DNA of 64,000 nt. Source: Pseudomonas sp. Fl4BN1 (lineage in GTDB: Bacteria; Pseudomonadota; Gammaproteobacteria; Pseudomonadales; Pseudomonadaceae). Positions 11,731 through 19,576 of this stretch are shown piece by piece (position 1 is the first letter of the stretch; each line of letters begins with the position of its first letter). The notes under the pieces are model-generated. The model had not been told where the DNA came from. It was given only the letters and a program-made list of their open reading frames with translations, and ran no database searches. The translations under genes and the position numbers were made by a program. The DNA lies in the NCBI RefSeq assembly GCF_009908285.1, contig NZ_JAAARM010000001.1:62001-126000 (forward strand), read 5' to 3'.

Positions 11731-12675
11731 TCACACGGCGAGGTTGTCCAGGTTGCATACCTCTTCGTCCTGTTCGTCGATGCGCTTGATCTCGTCGATC
11801 ATCGCCGCGGCCAGGGGCGACAGGCGATAGCCGGCGCGGCTGACGATGCCGTAGCGGGTGTAGAGCTCTTCCAGGTCATCGGCCAGGCCGTCGATCCTCA
11901 GGCACACCAGTTCGCCCTTGGCGTGGTGCAGGGCGTCGCTGTAGGAGCCGACGATGCCGATGGCGTCCGAGCGCAGCACCACCCCCAGCAGGCTGTAGCT
12001 GTTTTCGCATTCCACGTTGGGGGTGAAGTCCGCCTTGCCGCTCAGGTCGACAATCACCTTGCGCAGGTTCGGCGGGCGGATGGTTACCGCCAGCGGGTAG
12101 CTCATCAGTTCCCCGGCGCTGACGCTTTCGCGCTGGGCCAGGGGGTGCCCGGCGCGGCAGCAGAAATGCCATTTGCGCGGGCGCAGGCGCTGGGTCAGGT
12201 AGTCCGGGTCGGCTTCGAAGTGGCGGGTGTCGGCGACGAAAAATTCGAACTCTTCGCTCAGCAGGCGTTTGCTCAGGCTTTGCCAGTCATCCACCTGGAA
12301 CTGCACCCGGGCCTTGGGGTAGCGCCCGATAAAACTGCCGATGGCCCGGGGGATCAGCCCCGCGGCCGGCGCCGGGCCACAGCCGAAACGCAACTCCCCC
12401 GCCTCCAGGCCATTGAACTGGCTGATCTCGTTGGCCATCTGCTGGGCGCCGCTGACCAGCCGGCGCGCGTGCTCCAGCAACAGCTGGCCCTGTTTGGTCG
12501 GCGCCAGGTCCTTGCGCCCGCGATCCACCAACTGGCAGCCGACGCTGTGTTCCAGGGCCTGGATGCTGCGGCTGAAGGCCGATTGCGAGAGGTTCACCGC
12601 CGTCGCGGCCGCGACAAAGCTGCGCTGTTCGGCGAGGGCGATGAAGTGACGGAGCTGGCGCAGGTCGATATGCAT
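11731..12675 (-). CDS. sftR: LysR-family regulator, SftR-like
   Basis: 314 residues: HTH at residues 1-62 (IDLRQLRHFIALAEQRSF, LSQSAFSRSIQALE) and an effector-binding domain with GELRFGCGPAPA, FFVADTRHFEADP and YGIVSRAGYRLSP, all echoed in the LysR protein at 7347-8267. It is divergent from a TonB-dependent receptor gene. In P. putida S-313 the LysR protein SftR controls atsRBC, atsK and the receptor gene sftP, so this is the better SftR candidate by position. The ATG has only a weak GTGAAAA ahead of it. The symbol is by context and not proven. Confidence 0.8.
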   Translation of the reverse strand: MHIDLRQLRHFIALAEQRSFVAAATAVNLSQSAFSRSIQALEHSVGCQLVDRGRKDLAPTKQGQLLLEHARRLVSGAQQMANEISQFNGLEAGELRFGCGPAPAAGLIPRAIGSFIGRYPKARVQFQVDDWQSLSKRLLSEEFEFFVADTRHFEADPDYLTQRLRPRKWHFCCRAGHPLAQRESVSAGELMSYPLAVTIRPPNLRKVIVDLSGKADFTPNVECENSYSLLGVVLRSDAIGIVGSYSDALHHAKGELVCLRIDGLADDLEELYTRYGIVSRAGYRLSPLAAAMIDEIKRIDEQDEEVCNLDNLAV

Positions 12676-12779
12676 TTTTCACATAAAAAATATCGGGGAA
12701 ATGCATTGGCTATGCATTAGGTCGACTCCTTATAAAGGCAATCTCTTATGCAGTAAATCTTTGTAAAAACATAAATAAA

Positions 12780-12798
12780 TAACTTTAAGGAATATACG
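12780..12798. promoter_or_regulatory. GGAATA-type AT-rich motif in the sftR / sftP intergenic region
   Basis: TAACTTTAAGGAATATACG, preceded by a run of AATAAATAA. It is almost identical to TAACTTTTAGGAATATCA at 50506-50523, upstream of the tandem sfnB genes. It lies about 32 bp before the receptor start, so it may overlap the promoter. Confidence 0.45.
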
Positions 12799-12829
12799 AG
12801 GCTGTATATTTTCTGACCAGGAGCCGCCC

Positions 12830-15202
12830 ATGAGTCCGTTTTCCACTGCGTCACCCCTCTCCCCCCGGCGGCTCCAGCGCTTGCCGCTGGCACTGTTGCT
12901 GGCCGGCAGCGCCAGTTGGACGCCGAGCTGGGCCGAGGACGCCCCGGCGGCTCCAGCACCGCCGGCCAAGAGCAGCGCGAACAAAACCAAGGCCGACGAC
13001 GGCCAGTTGCAGACGGTGACCGTCACCGCGCGCCGGCGCGAAGAAAGTTCGCAGAACGTGCCCACGCCGATGAGTGTGATCGGTGGCCAGGCTCTGGAAA
13101 GCCAGCGGGTCTATCGTATCCAGGACCTGCAGCAGCTGGTGCCCAGCGTCAACGTCGCCTATATGCATGCGCGCCAGTCCAGCGTGTCGATCCGTGGCCT
13201 GGGCAACAACCCGGCCAGCGATGGCCTGGAAGGCAGCGTCGGGTTGTACATCGACAACGTCTACCTGGGGCGGCCGGGAATGGCGGTGTTCGACCTGATG
13301 GACATCGAGCAGCTGGAAGTGCTGCGTGGTCCCCAGGGCACGTTGTTCGGCAAGAACACCACCGCCGGGGTGATCAACATCAGCACCCGGGCGCCGAGTT
13401 TCACCCCGGAGCGCAGCATTGAGACTTCCCTGGGCGAGGATGGTTATTTCCAGACCAAGGGCACCATTTCCGGGCCGTTGAGCGATGAGCTGGCCGGGCG
13501 CTTCTCGGCCTACCGGACCCGCAGCGACGGCGACATCAAGAACGAATACGACGGCCACGACCTCAATGGCGGATCGCGCCAGGGCTTTCGCGGGCAACTG
13601 CTGTACAAGCCCAACGACAGCTTCAACCTGCGCTGGATCGGCGACTACAACGAAGAGGATTCCAGTGCCGGCACCCGGGTGCTGTACAGCACCGGGCCGA
13701 CCATCAACGGCACCAACATCTATGAGTCGCGGGCCGCGGCCGCCGGGGCGACCCTGGTCAACGGTTCGCACCGCAAGGTCAACCTCGACAGCGACCAGCA
13801 TGTGACGGTGTTCCAGGGCGGCACTTCGCTGGAGGCCAATTGGACCCTGCCCAGCGACTTCACCCTGACCTCGGTCAGCGCCTACCGCTGGTGGAATTTC
13901 ACCCCGCGCAACGACGATGGCCTCAACGTTCCGGCCAGCTACAACGCCGGGGTCTCGGTGGAAGATAAACAGTGGTCCCAGGAATTTCGCCTGGCCTCGC
14001 CCACCGGCGGCTTCTTCGACTACGTGCTGGGCGCCTACTACTTCGGCTCCGACCTGGACAACAAGTCCTTCGCCTATTACGGGCCCAAGGCGGACATCTG
14101 GAACGGCACGCCCAATGGCGCCTTGAGCAATGTCACCAGCATCGGCAACGGGCACATCCAGACCAACAGTTTTGCGCTGTTCGCCCAAGGCACCTGGCAC
14201 CTCACCGACCGCTTGGATTTCACCGCCGGACTGCGTGGCACCTATGAAGAGAAAAGCGCCTGGGTCACCCGCAATGCGCCGCTTGGTGGAGCGACGGTCA
14301 GCGGCGCCGCCGCCAACGCGCGGCGTGGGCGCAGCGGCGCCTATGATTCCGGCGATTTGAACCAGTACAGCACCAGCCCCTCGGGCCTGCTCAACCTCAG
14401 CTACCGCTTCACCGATGATTTGCTGGGCTACGCCACCTTGTCCCACGGTGAGAAGTCTGGTGGGGTCAACCTGGCCGTGGGCTCGGCACCCACCGCCGGA
14501 GCCGACTCGCTGTTGATCGGCACCGAACGCGCCAACAACGCCGAACTGGGTTTCAAGAGCACCCTGTGGGACAAGCGCCTGCAACTCAACGCCAACCTGT
14601 TCTGGACCCAGGTCAACGGCTACCAGACCAACGCCTACGACTATGGCAACCGCGTGCAGTACCTGACCAACGCCGGTTCGGTGCGCTCGCGCGGGGTGGA
14701 AGTGGAAAGCACCCTGGTGCCGATTCGCGGCCTGACCCTGAACCTCAACGGCTCCTATAACGACGTGCGCTACCTGTCTTACAAGGATGCGCCGTGCCCG
14801 CCGGAAGTCAGCCTGCGTCCTGGCGCCCCGGCCTCCTGCGACCTCAGCGGCCACCAGGTGGTGGGCGCCTCGAAATGGATCGGCAACGCCAACGGCGAGT
14901 ACAAGTGGAACCTCGACAACGGCCTGGAAGAGTACGTCACCGCCAGTTACGCGTTCCGTTCCAAGGCGGTGGGCACCGTGGAGGATTCCGAGTACGGGCA
15001 GATCCCCAGCTACGCCGTGGTCAACCTTTCTACCGGCCTGCGCGGCAACTACGAACAAGGTCAGTGGGACGTTTCGCTGTGGCTGAAAAACGCCTTCGAC
15101 AAGACCTACTACACCACCCTCTGGACCGGCGGCAACGGCGGCTATGAGGGGCTGTTGGGCACACCGCGAACCTTGGGCGTGACTGGTCGCTACGATTTCT
15201 GA
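12830..15202 (+). CDS. sftP: TonB-dependent outer membrane receptor, SftP-like
   Basis: 790 residues. A signal peptide ends near WAEDAPA. A plug domain spans about residues 65-185 (TVTVTARRREESS as TonB box region, then VSIRGLGNN and VEVLRGPQGTLFGKNTTAGVI in part), followed by a beta-barrel that ends in the aromatic GRYDF expected for outer membrane insertion. It has AGGAG 6 bp before the ATG. The divergent SftR-like gene and the downstream arylsulfotransferase gene argue for a sulfate-ester ligand; receptors of this shape otherwise carry siderophores, and the sequence alone does not exclude that. Energy would come from a TonB-ExbB-ExbD system such as that at 26240-28239. Confidence 0.88.
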   Translation: MSPFSTASPLSPRRLQRLPLALLLAGSASWTPSWAEDAPAAPAPPAKSSANKTKADDGQLQTVTVTARRREESSQNVPTPMSVIGGQALESQRVYRIQDLQQLVPSVNVAYMHARQSSVSIRGLGNNPASDGLEGSVGLYIDNVYLGRPGMAVFDLMDIEQLEVLRGPQGTLFGKNTTAGVINISTRAPSFTPERSIETSLGEDGYFQTKGTISGPLSDELAGRFSAYRTRSDGDIKNEYDGHDLNGGSRQGFRGQLLYKPNDSFNLRWIGDYNEEDSSAGTRVLYSTGPTINGTNIYESRAAAAGATLVNGSHRKVNLDSDQHVTVFQGGTSLEANWTLPSDFTLTSVSAYRWWNFTPRNDDGLNVPASYNAGVSVEDKQWSQEFRLASPTGGFFDYVLGAYYFGSDLDNKSFAYYGPKADIWNGTPNGALSNVTSIGNGHIQTNSFALFAQGTWHLTDRLDFTAGLRGTYEEKSAWVTRNAPLGGATVSGAAANARRGRSGAYDSGDLNQYSTSPSGLLNLSYRFTDDLLGYATLSHGEKSGGVNLAVGSAPTAGADSLLIGTERANNAELGFKSTLWDKRLQLNANLFWTQVNGYQTNAYDYGNRVQYLTNAGSVRSRGVEVESTLVPIRGLTLNLNGSYNDVRYLSYKDAPCPPEVSLRPGAPASCDLSGHQVVGASKWIGNANGEYKWNLDNGLEEYVTASYAFRSKAVGTVEDSEYGQIPSYAVVNLSTGLRGNYEQGQWDVSLWLKNAFDKTYYTTLWTGGNGGYEGLLGTPRTLGVTGRYDF

Positions 15203-15268
15203 CACCTGGCTTTACGCACCTCGCGCCGGGTTTGCCGGCGCGCTTCGACCTGAACAGGAGTACTTGTC

Positions 15269-16618
15269 ATGCTGCGCGTCAACACCGCTTTGCCCCTGCT
15301 GCTGTCCGCCACCTTGCTGGCCTCGGCGGTGCAGGCCGCCCCCAGCGTCTATCCCACGGGGGTGACCCGCTACGACCCGGACAAGGCCTATAACCAGTAC
15401 GTGATTTTCAGTGGTGCCGATAAACAGACCCACCTGATCGACATGAACGGCAACGAGGTCAAGAACTGGCCGCAAGCGGGTTTTCCCTCGGCGATCATCG
15501 ACCCGCAACTGGTGGGCGGCGAGCGTGGTCGGGTGCTGTTGCAGCTCAAGGACAAGGAGCCGGGCCCGCTCGGCTCGGCGGGCAATGGCCTGGGCAACCA
15601 GAGCGTCGGCGAGCTCGACTGGAACGGCAAGGTGCTCTGGCAATGGGGCGACCAGGCGCCAGGCGGTGCGGCCCAGCAGCATCATGACCAGCGTCGCCTG
15701 AGCAACGGCAACACCCTGGTGCTGGCCAACAAGGTGCACAAGGTAGCCGGGTTCAAGGTGCCCCAGGTGATCGACGACGCGATATATGAAGTCAGCCCCC
15801 AAGGCCAGGTGCAATGGCAGTGGCTGGCGTCGGCACATCTCAAGGAATTCGGCTTTACCCCGGCACAGTTGAAGCTGGTGTATGGCACCGACAACCCGGA
15901 CTACCTGCACATCAACAACCTCAGTGTGGTGGGGCCGAACCGTTGGTTCGATGCCGGTGATAAACGCTTCGCCCCGGACAACCTGCTGATCGATTCACGC
16001 AACGCCAACTTCATCGCCATCCTCGACAAACACAGTGGCAAGGTGGTCTGGCGCCTGGGGCCGAACCTGGCGCCGAGCAACCCCAAGACCGCGAACAAGG
16101 TGCCGCGTCCGGTGGATCAGTTCGTCGGCCAGCACGACGCCCACATCATTCCCGCCGGCTTGCCGGGGGCCGGGCATTTACTGGTGTTCGACAATCAGGG
16201 CACGGCGGGTTACCCCTCGGTGCCTCTGGGGCTGATCGCCGGGTCGCGGGTGCTGGAGATCGACCCGATCAAGAATGAAATCGTCTGGCAGTACAGCGCC
16301 GCCAGTTCCAAACAACCGGGCTGGGCCTTCTACAGCTCGTTCATCAGCAGCGCGCGGCGCTTGCCCAACGGCAACACCCTGATCGACGAAGGCATGAACG
16401 GGCGTTTCTTCCAGGTCACCGCGGCTGGCGAGATCGTTTGGGAATACGTCAGCCCTTACCTGGGCAAGGCCCCAGGCAGCGAGGCCATCAGCAACTGGGT
16501 GTATCGCGCGTTGCCGGTGAGCTACGACTGGGTGCCCAAGGACACGCCACGCTCGGAAACCGCCGTGAGCGTGCCGGAGTCGGGGTTGAAACAGGCCAGC
16601 GCAACGCCCGGAATCTGA
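15269..16618 (+). CDS. Arylsulfotransferase (ASST) family protein, exported
   Basis: 449 residues with a signal peptide ending in VQAAP. The body carries repeated beta-propeller-like motifs: LSNGNTLVLAN, LPNGNTLIDEG, HDAHIIPAG and LLVFDNQGT, characteristic of the arylsulfotransferase families (PF05935/PF14269). Members transfer a sulfuryl group from an aryl sulfate to a phenolic acceptor in the periplasm without needing PAPS. It is shorter than the E. coli-type enzyme (about 600), so donor range may differ. It sits 67 bp after the receptor gene with AGGAGT before its ATG and is probably co-transcribed. A role in remodelling incoming aryl sulfates is inferred. Confidence 0.82.
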   Translation: MLRVNTALPLLLSATLLASAVQAAPSVYPTGVTRYDPDKAYNQYVIFSGADKQTHLIDMNGNEVKNWPQAGFPSAIIDPQLVGGERGRVLLQLKDKEPGPLGSAGNGLGNQSVGELDWNGKVLWQWGDQAPGGAAQQHHDQRRLSNGNTLVLANKVHKVAGFKVPQVIDDAIYEVSPQGQVQWQWLASAHLKEFGFTPAQLKLVYGTDNPDYLHINNLSVVGPNRWFDAGDKRFAPDNLLIDSRNANFIAILDKHSGKVVWRLGPNLAPSNPKTANKVPRPVDQFVGQHDAHIIPAGLPGAGHLLVFDNQGTAGYPSVPLGLIAGSRVLEIDPIKNEIVWQYSAASSKQPGWAFYSSFISSARRLPNGNTLIDEGMNGRFFQVTAAGEIVWEYVSPYLGKAPGSEAISNWVYRALPVSYDWVPKDTPRSETAVSVPESGLKQASATPGI

Positions 16619-16648
16619 GGGCTGTGCCTGAGGGCGTGGACACGGCGC

Positions 16649-16990
16649 TCAGAAGTAAAAGAACAGCCCGGTGTCCTGTGCCAGAGCCAGTTGATTGAGC
16701 GCGATCAGCCTGTGGATAACTCCATCCCCGGGCATCGCGGCCTCCGTCAGGATCGAAAGGGTCATGGCCAGGGCTTCCCGGCCCTGGATGGAGGCGTCCT
16801 CGTAGTCGTCGATCAGGGTTCCCAGGGCGTGGTTCAAGCGTGGCAGGAGGTTGCTGCGGCACAGGGCGGACCATTGCTCTGCGCACAGGGCCAATTCCTC
16901 CAGGTCGCCCGGCAGGCATTGGTCCAGATCCAGGCGCTGCATGGCGGCTTTGCTGGTGGGCACGACTATCCATTTCAGCGGCGCGTTCAT
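16649..16990 (-). CDS. Small hypothetical protein, partner of the SMI1/KNR4 gene
   Basis: 113 residues, acidic and largely helical in appearance (LDQCLPGDLEELALCAEQW, LPRLNHALGTLIDDYEDAS), ending in the aromatic tail LFFYF. I recognise no family. Its ATG at 16990 overlaps the stop of the SMI1/KNR4 gene by four bases (ATGA), so the two are translated together. Small acidic proteins next to SMI1/KNR4 genes are often immunity proteins for polymorphic toxins; that is a context guess only. No toxin gene is seen nearby. Confidence 0.65.
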   Translation of the reverse strand: MNAPLKWIVVPTSKAAMQRLDLDQCLPGDLEELALCAEQWSALCRSNLLPRLNHALGTLIDDYEDASIQGREALAMTLSILTEAAMPGDGVIHRLIALNQLALAQDTGLFFYF

Positions 16991-17415
16991 GGCTGCCACA
17001 ACTCGACGAAGGCCTTGAAGTCGGGAGCGACCGGGTAGCGGCTGGCGCTGTCGGGATCGAAGACTTCCACCGCCACGCTCGGGCTGTTGAAGTCCAGGCA
17101 GATCAGCAGGCCACCGGCATCCCGGGCAATCGGCAGGCAACCTTTGGCCAACCCTGGCACGCGGCCGGCGCTGGCGTACCAGAGCAGGGTCCAGGGTTCG
17201 TTGCCCAGGGAGAAGTCAAAGAACTCACTGATGCAGGCGTAGCCGCTGCCATGGGGGAAGGTGCCGACCCCCGGTGTGGCGGCTTCGGCGTACCTGACCA
17301 GATCCAGATACAGCGCTGGAAACTCGACCCCGATGCGTTGCTGCACCTGGCTGATGATCTGCTCATCGACCGCTGATCCGGGCTCTATTTCCCAGGCACT
17401 CCAGTCCATGCTCAT
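16987..17415 (-). CDS. SMI1/KNR4 family protein (possible immunity protein)
   Basis: 142 residues. The N-terminal half has the SMI1/KNR4 pattern: helix VDEQIISQVQQRIGVEFP, ALYLDLVRYAEA, then a glycine-rich strand region and FFDFSLGNEPW; the C-terminal half has LPIARDAGGLLICLDF and VEVFDPDSA. Proteins of this superfamily commonly neutralise contact-dependent or T6SS toxins. A GTG at 17424 is an alternative start; the ATG at 17415 is preferred as its upstream AAGAGTG is better spaced. It overlaps the next small gene by 4 bp. Confidence 0.75.
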   Translation of the reverse strand: MSMDWSAWEIEPGSAVDEQIISQVQQRIGVEFPALYLDLVRYAEAATPGVGTFPHGSGYACISEFFDFSLGNEPWTLLWYASAGRVPGLAKGCLPIARDAGGLLICLDFNSPSVAVEVFDPDSASRYPVAPDFKAFVELWQP

Positions 17416-17531
17416 GGTCGGCACTCTTGTTCCCGTTGGTGGGTTGCGCCTGCTCGGTGGGTGATCGAACAGGCGCCGGGGGCCGATTGTAGGCGTGCCG
17501 CCAAGGGCTGTGCAAAGCCGGCGGTAGCGGG

Positions 17532-18197
17532 CTATTTACAGCTGTGGCCTTCGGGCAGGGTGACGGTGTATTTGCGTTGCACCCGGTTGCGAAAATCCAG
17601 GTTGTCCAGGCTTTCCTGCACCAGGAAATCCTCGACCTTGGCGTCCTGGCAGTCTTCGTTGTAGGACGAGGCCCGCAGCAGGAACACCGTGCGCCGACTC
17701 AGCTCATCCTTGGCCTTGATATTGAAGGTCGAGAGGGTGGTATAGCCGGTGCGCTCCGAGCTGCCGATCGCGCCGTAGGACATCGTTGGGGTGCTGGTGC
17801 ACACGGTCTGCTGCTTCTTGCCGGGAATGCACGTGGTTTTGGTGCTGCTGGGCACCTGGCCGTAGTCGGTGGCGGTGTAGCGGTAGCTGGTCTTTTCACT
17901 GCCCACGTCGAGGGTGAAGTTCATGCGCAACGGCGGGTGGTTCTTTGGCAGCGACGTTTCCGTGTAGACCTGCTTGAAGCCCATGCCGTGGAGGGCGGCG
18001 ACCATGTCGCGCAGGTAGTAGGTGGCGTTGAGGCCGTGGGCATCGTTGGCGCCGTTGACGGTCACCAGCACGGGAGCCTTTGGGTCGAAGTAGTAGTCGG
18101 GGGCGGGAGTGGCGGCGATCGCCACTTCGAGTTTATTGGCGCAGCCGGTCAAAAAACAGGCAAGCAAAAGCAGCGGGCAGAGCAGGTAGCGAGTCAT
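17532..18197 (-). CDS. Hypothetical lipoprotein
   Basis: 221 residues with a lipoprotein signal: MTRYLLCPLLLLACFLTGC, lipobox L-T-G-C with Cys19, followed by ANK, which predicts outer membrane sorting. The mature part is rich in Thr, Ser and Tyr with a YYFDPKAPVLVTVNGAND opening and four further cysteines (CIPG, VCTS, DCQD, HSCK) that may form disulfides. I know no function. A TTG start at 18215 would add six residues and spoil the signal peptide, so the ATG is used. Confidence 0.75.
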   Translation of the reverse strand: MTRYLLCPLLLLACFLTGCANKLEVAIAATPAPDYYFDPKAPVLVTVNGANDAHGLNATYYLRDMVAALHGMGFKQVYTETSLPKNHPPLRMNFTLDVGSEKTSYRYTATDYGQVPSSTKTTCIPGKKQQTVCTSTPTMSYGAIGSSERTGYTTLSTFNIKAKDELSRRTVFLLRASSYNEDCQDAKVEDFLVQESLDNLDFRNRVQRKYTVTLPEGHSCK

Positions 18198-18273
18198 GAA
18201 TAAGCCAACGTGCAACGTGATGAATGGATAAGGCTTTAACGAACGGGACTCGGATCAAACAAACGCGGGGGCG

Positions 18274-18489
18274 TTACGCGGGCTCGCTCGCCTGGTATTC
18301 CAGGAGGTCGCCGGGTTGGCAGTCGAGTGCGGCGCAGAGTTTGTCGAGGGTCTCGATTTTCATCCCCTTGACCTTGCCATTTTTCAGCAACGACAGATTC
18401 GCCTCGGTAATGCCCAGGATGGCGGCGAGCTCTTTCGAGCGAATCTTGTTTTTAGCCATGACAACGTCAAGCCGAACGATAATGGTCAT
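18274..18489 (-). CDS. Short HTH (Cro/C1, YozG-like) regulator
   Basis: 71 residues that are almost entirely one XRE-type HTH: SKELAAILGITEANLSLLKNG as recognition region (quoted in part), then IETLDKLCAALDCQPGDLLEY, the hallmark of the HTH_26/YozG group. It lies 9 bp downstream of a DUF2975 membrane protein gene, the usual partner of this regulator type. The pair probably forms one unit in which the regulator controls its own operon; the physiological role is unknown. Confidence 0.85.
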   Translation of the reverse strand: MTIIVRLDVVMAKNKIRSKELAAILGITEANLSLLKNGKVKGMKIETLDKLCAALDCQPGDLLEYQASEPA

Positions 18490-18498
18490 CTCATTGTT

Positions 18499-19077
18499 CT
18501 ATATGTAGTGACTGTGCTCATCACTGAGGACTTTGGCGTCGCGCATGATAATGGAAAATGAGCAGAGCAAGATTCCTTTGACCACCTCATAGGCGGCGTA
18601 GGACGAGAAACCGGCGGAAATCTGCAGGATGCGTTGGCCCGGGGGCAGGTCGAAGGACAGTGCCAGGCCTTGCAGGGTCTCCACCATGGGGAACGTCGCG
18701 GGTGCGATGATCCATAGCATGCCGACGCGCCAGAGGATGCTGATGTTGCGATCGCTCCAGGTTTCACCTCGGGACAGGCGCAGGAAGAATACGCCGGTCA
18801 GCCAGAGGGCGAAGCTCGATACCAGCAGCGGCAGGAAGTCGAGGATCACCAATAGGGTGAAGCTCAGGGAGGAGAGTTTGAAGTCGGCTTCCATCAGGCG
18901 CGGCGAGTGTTCGGCGAATACGCTGAGCAGGGCACCCAGGACCTGGTCCTTGCTGTAGATCCAGAGGCCGGCGTTGCCGCCCAGCTCCACCACGCCCATG
19001 ACCCAGGCCAGGATCGCGGCCAGCAGGCCGACCCTTCGTAAGCGGTATTGGGCTGAGCCATTTATTTGGAGGTTCAT
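18499..19077 (-). CDS. DUF2975-type four-helix membrane protein
   Basis: 192 residues with about four transmembrane helices at roughly residues 15-40, 70-95, 115-135 and 155-178. The short stretch FFLRLSRGETWSDRNI between helices 2 and 3 is typical of DUF2975. It is first of a two-gene unit with the YozG-like regulator. Function is not known; such pairs recur in many bacteria. Confidence 0.8.
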   Translation of the reverse strand: MNLQINGSAQYRLRRVGLLAAILAWVMGVVELGGNAGLWIYSKDQVLGALLSVFAEHSPRLMEADFKLSSLSFTLLVILDFLPLLVSSFALWLTGVFFLRLSRGETWSDRNISILWRVGMLWIIAPATFPMVETLQGLALSFDLPPGQRILQISAGFSSYAAYEVVKGILLCSFSIIMRDAKVLSDEHSHYI

Positions 19078-19187
19078 GCGTCATTCCTTGCAAAACTTGG
19101 GGGGTGGCGAATTATTGATAAGTAATTATCGAATTACAATAATTTATTTCTCTGGGATTGTGTTCGGCTAATAGCCCGGAATGATGT

Positions 19188-19220
19188 TGTGGCGAGGGAG
19201 CTTGCTCCCGCTCGGGCGGC
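19188..19220. repeat. Single REP of a second type
   Basis: GTGGCGAGGGAGCTTGCTCC followed by CGCTCGGGCGGC, a palindrome common in fluorescent pseudomonads and distinct from the main REP here. It stands alone in the gap before hipB. Confidence 0.75.
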
Positions 19221-19324
19221 TTTGGTTTTTGCCCTCCCGGTCAACCCTGGGAGCAGCGTCTCTTTGATTTTCTGCAATGTCTGCTATACGTTACATTCAA
19301 TCAATTTTGTTGCGTATACAGAAC

Positions 19325-19576
19325 ATGGACTACTTTCTGATCACCGTGCGCCTTGGCGAGCAGGTTCGCCAGCGTCGTCTGCATCGTGGCCAGACCCAGG
19401 CCAGCCTGGCCGCCTTGGCCGGCGTGACCCGGCAGAAGGTCATCGCCATCGAGCGGGGCGACTTGTCGGTGGGCATGGCGGCCTATGCGCGAGTGCTGGG
19501 CGCCCTGGACTGTGAATTCACCCTGGTGCCTGCTGCCATGCCTACATTGGACGAGATCCAGGGAGTATTCGACTGA
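19325..19576 (+). CDS. hipB: HipB-like antitoxin, XRE family
   Basis: 83 residues from ATG 19325, with the HTH LGEQVRQRRLHRGQTQ ... LAALAGVTRQKVIAIERG and a C-terminal tail LDCEFTLVPAAMPTLDEIQ. It is directly coupled to the hipA gene: its TGA stop and the hipA ATG share a base (TGATG). It would bind the promoter and the HipA kinase. No clear ribosome-binding site is visible; an upstream start at 19277 is an alternative. Symbol by context. Confidence 0.8.
   Translation: MDYFLITVRLGEQVRQRRLHRGQTQASLAALAGVTRQKVIAIERGDLSVGMAAYARVLGALDCEFTLVPAAMPTLDEIQGVFD

Noticed and set aside
10252-12720. 822-codon open frame on the plus strand
   Set aside because: It is antisense to the second sulfatase and the SftR-like gene, with low-complexity residues (G, Q, V, A); a GC-rich codon shadow.
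12851-15205. 784-codon open frame on the minus strand
   Set aside because: Antisense to the TonB receptor, whose signal peptide, plug and C-terminal aromatic are clear.
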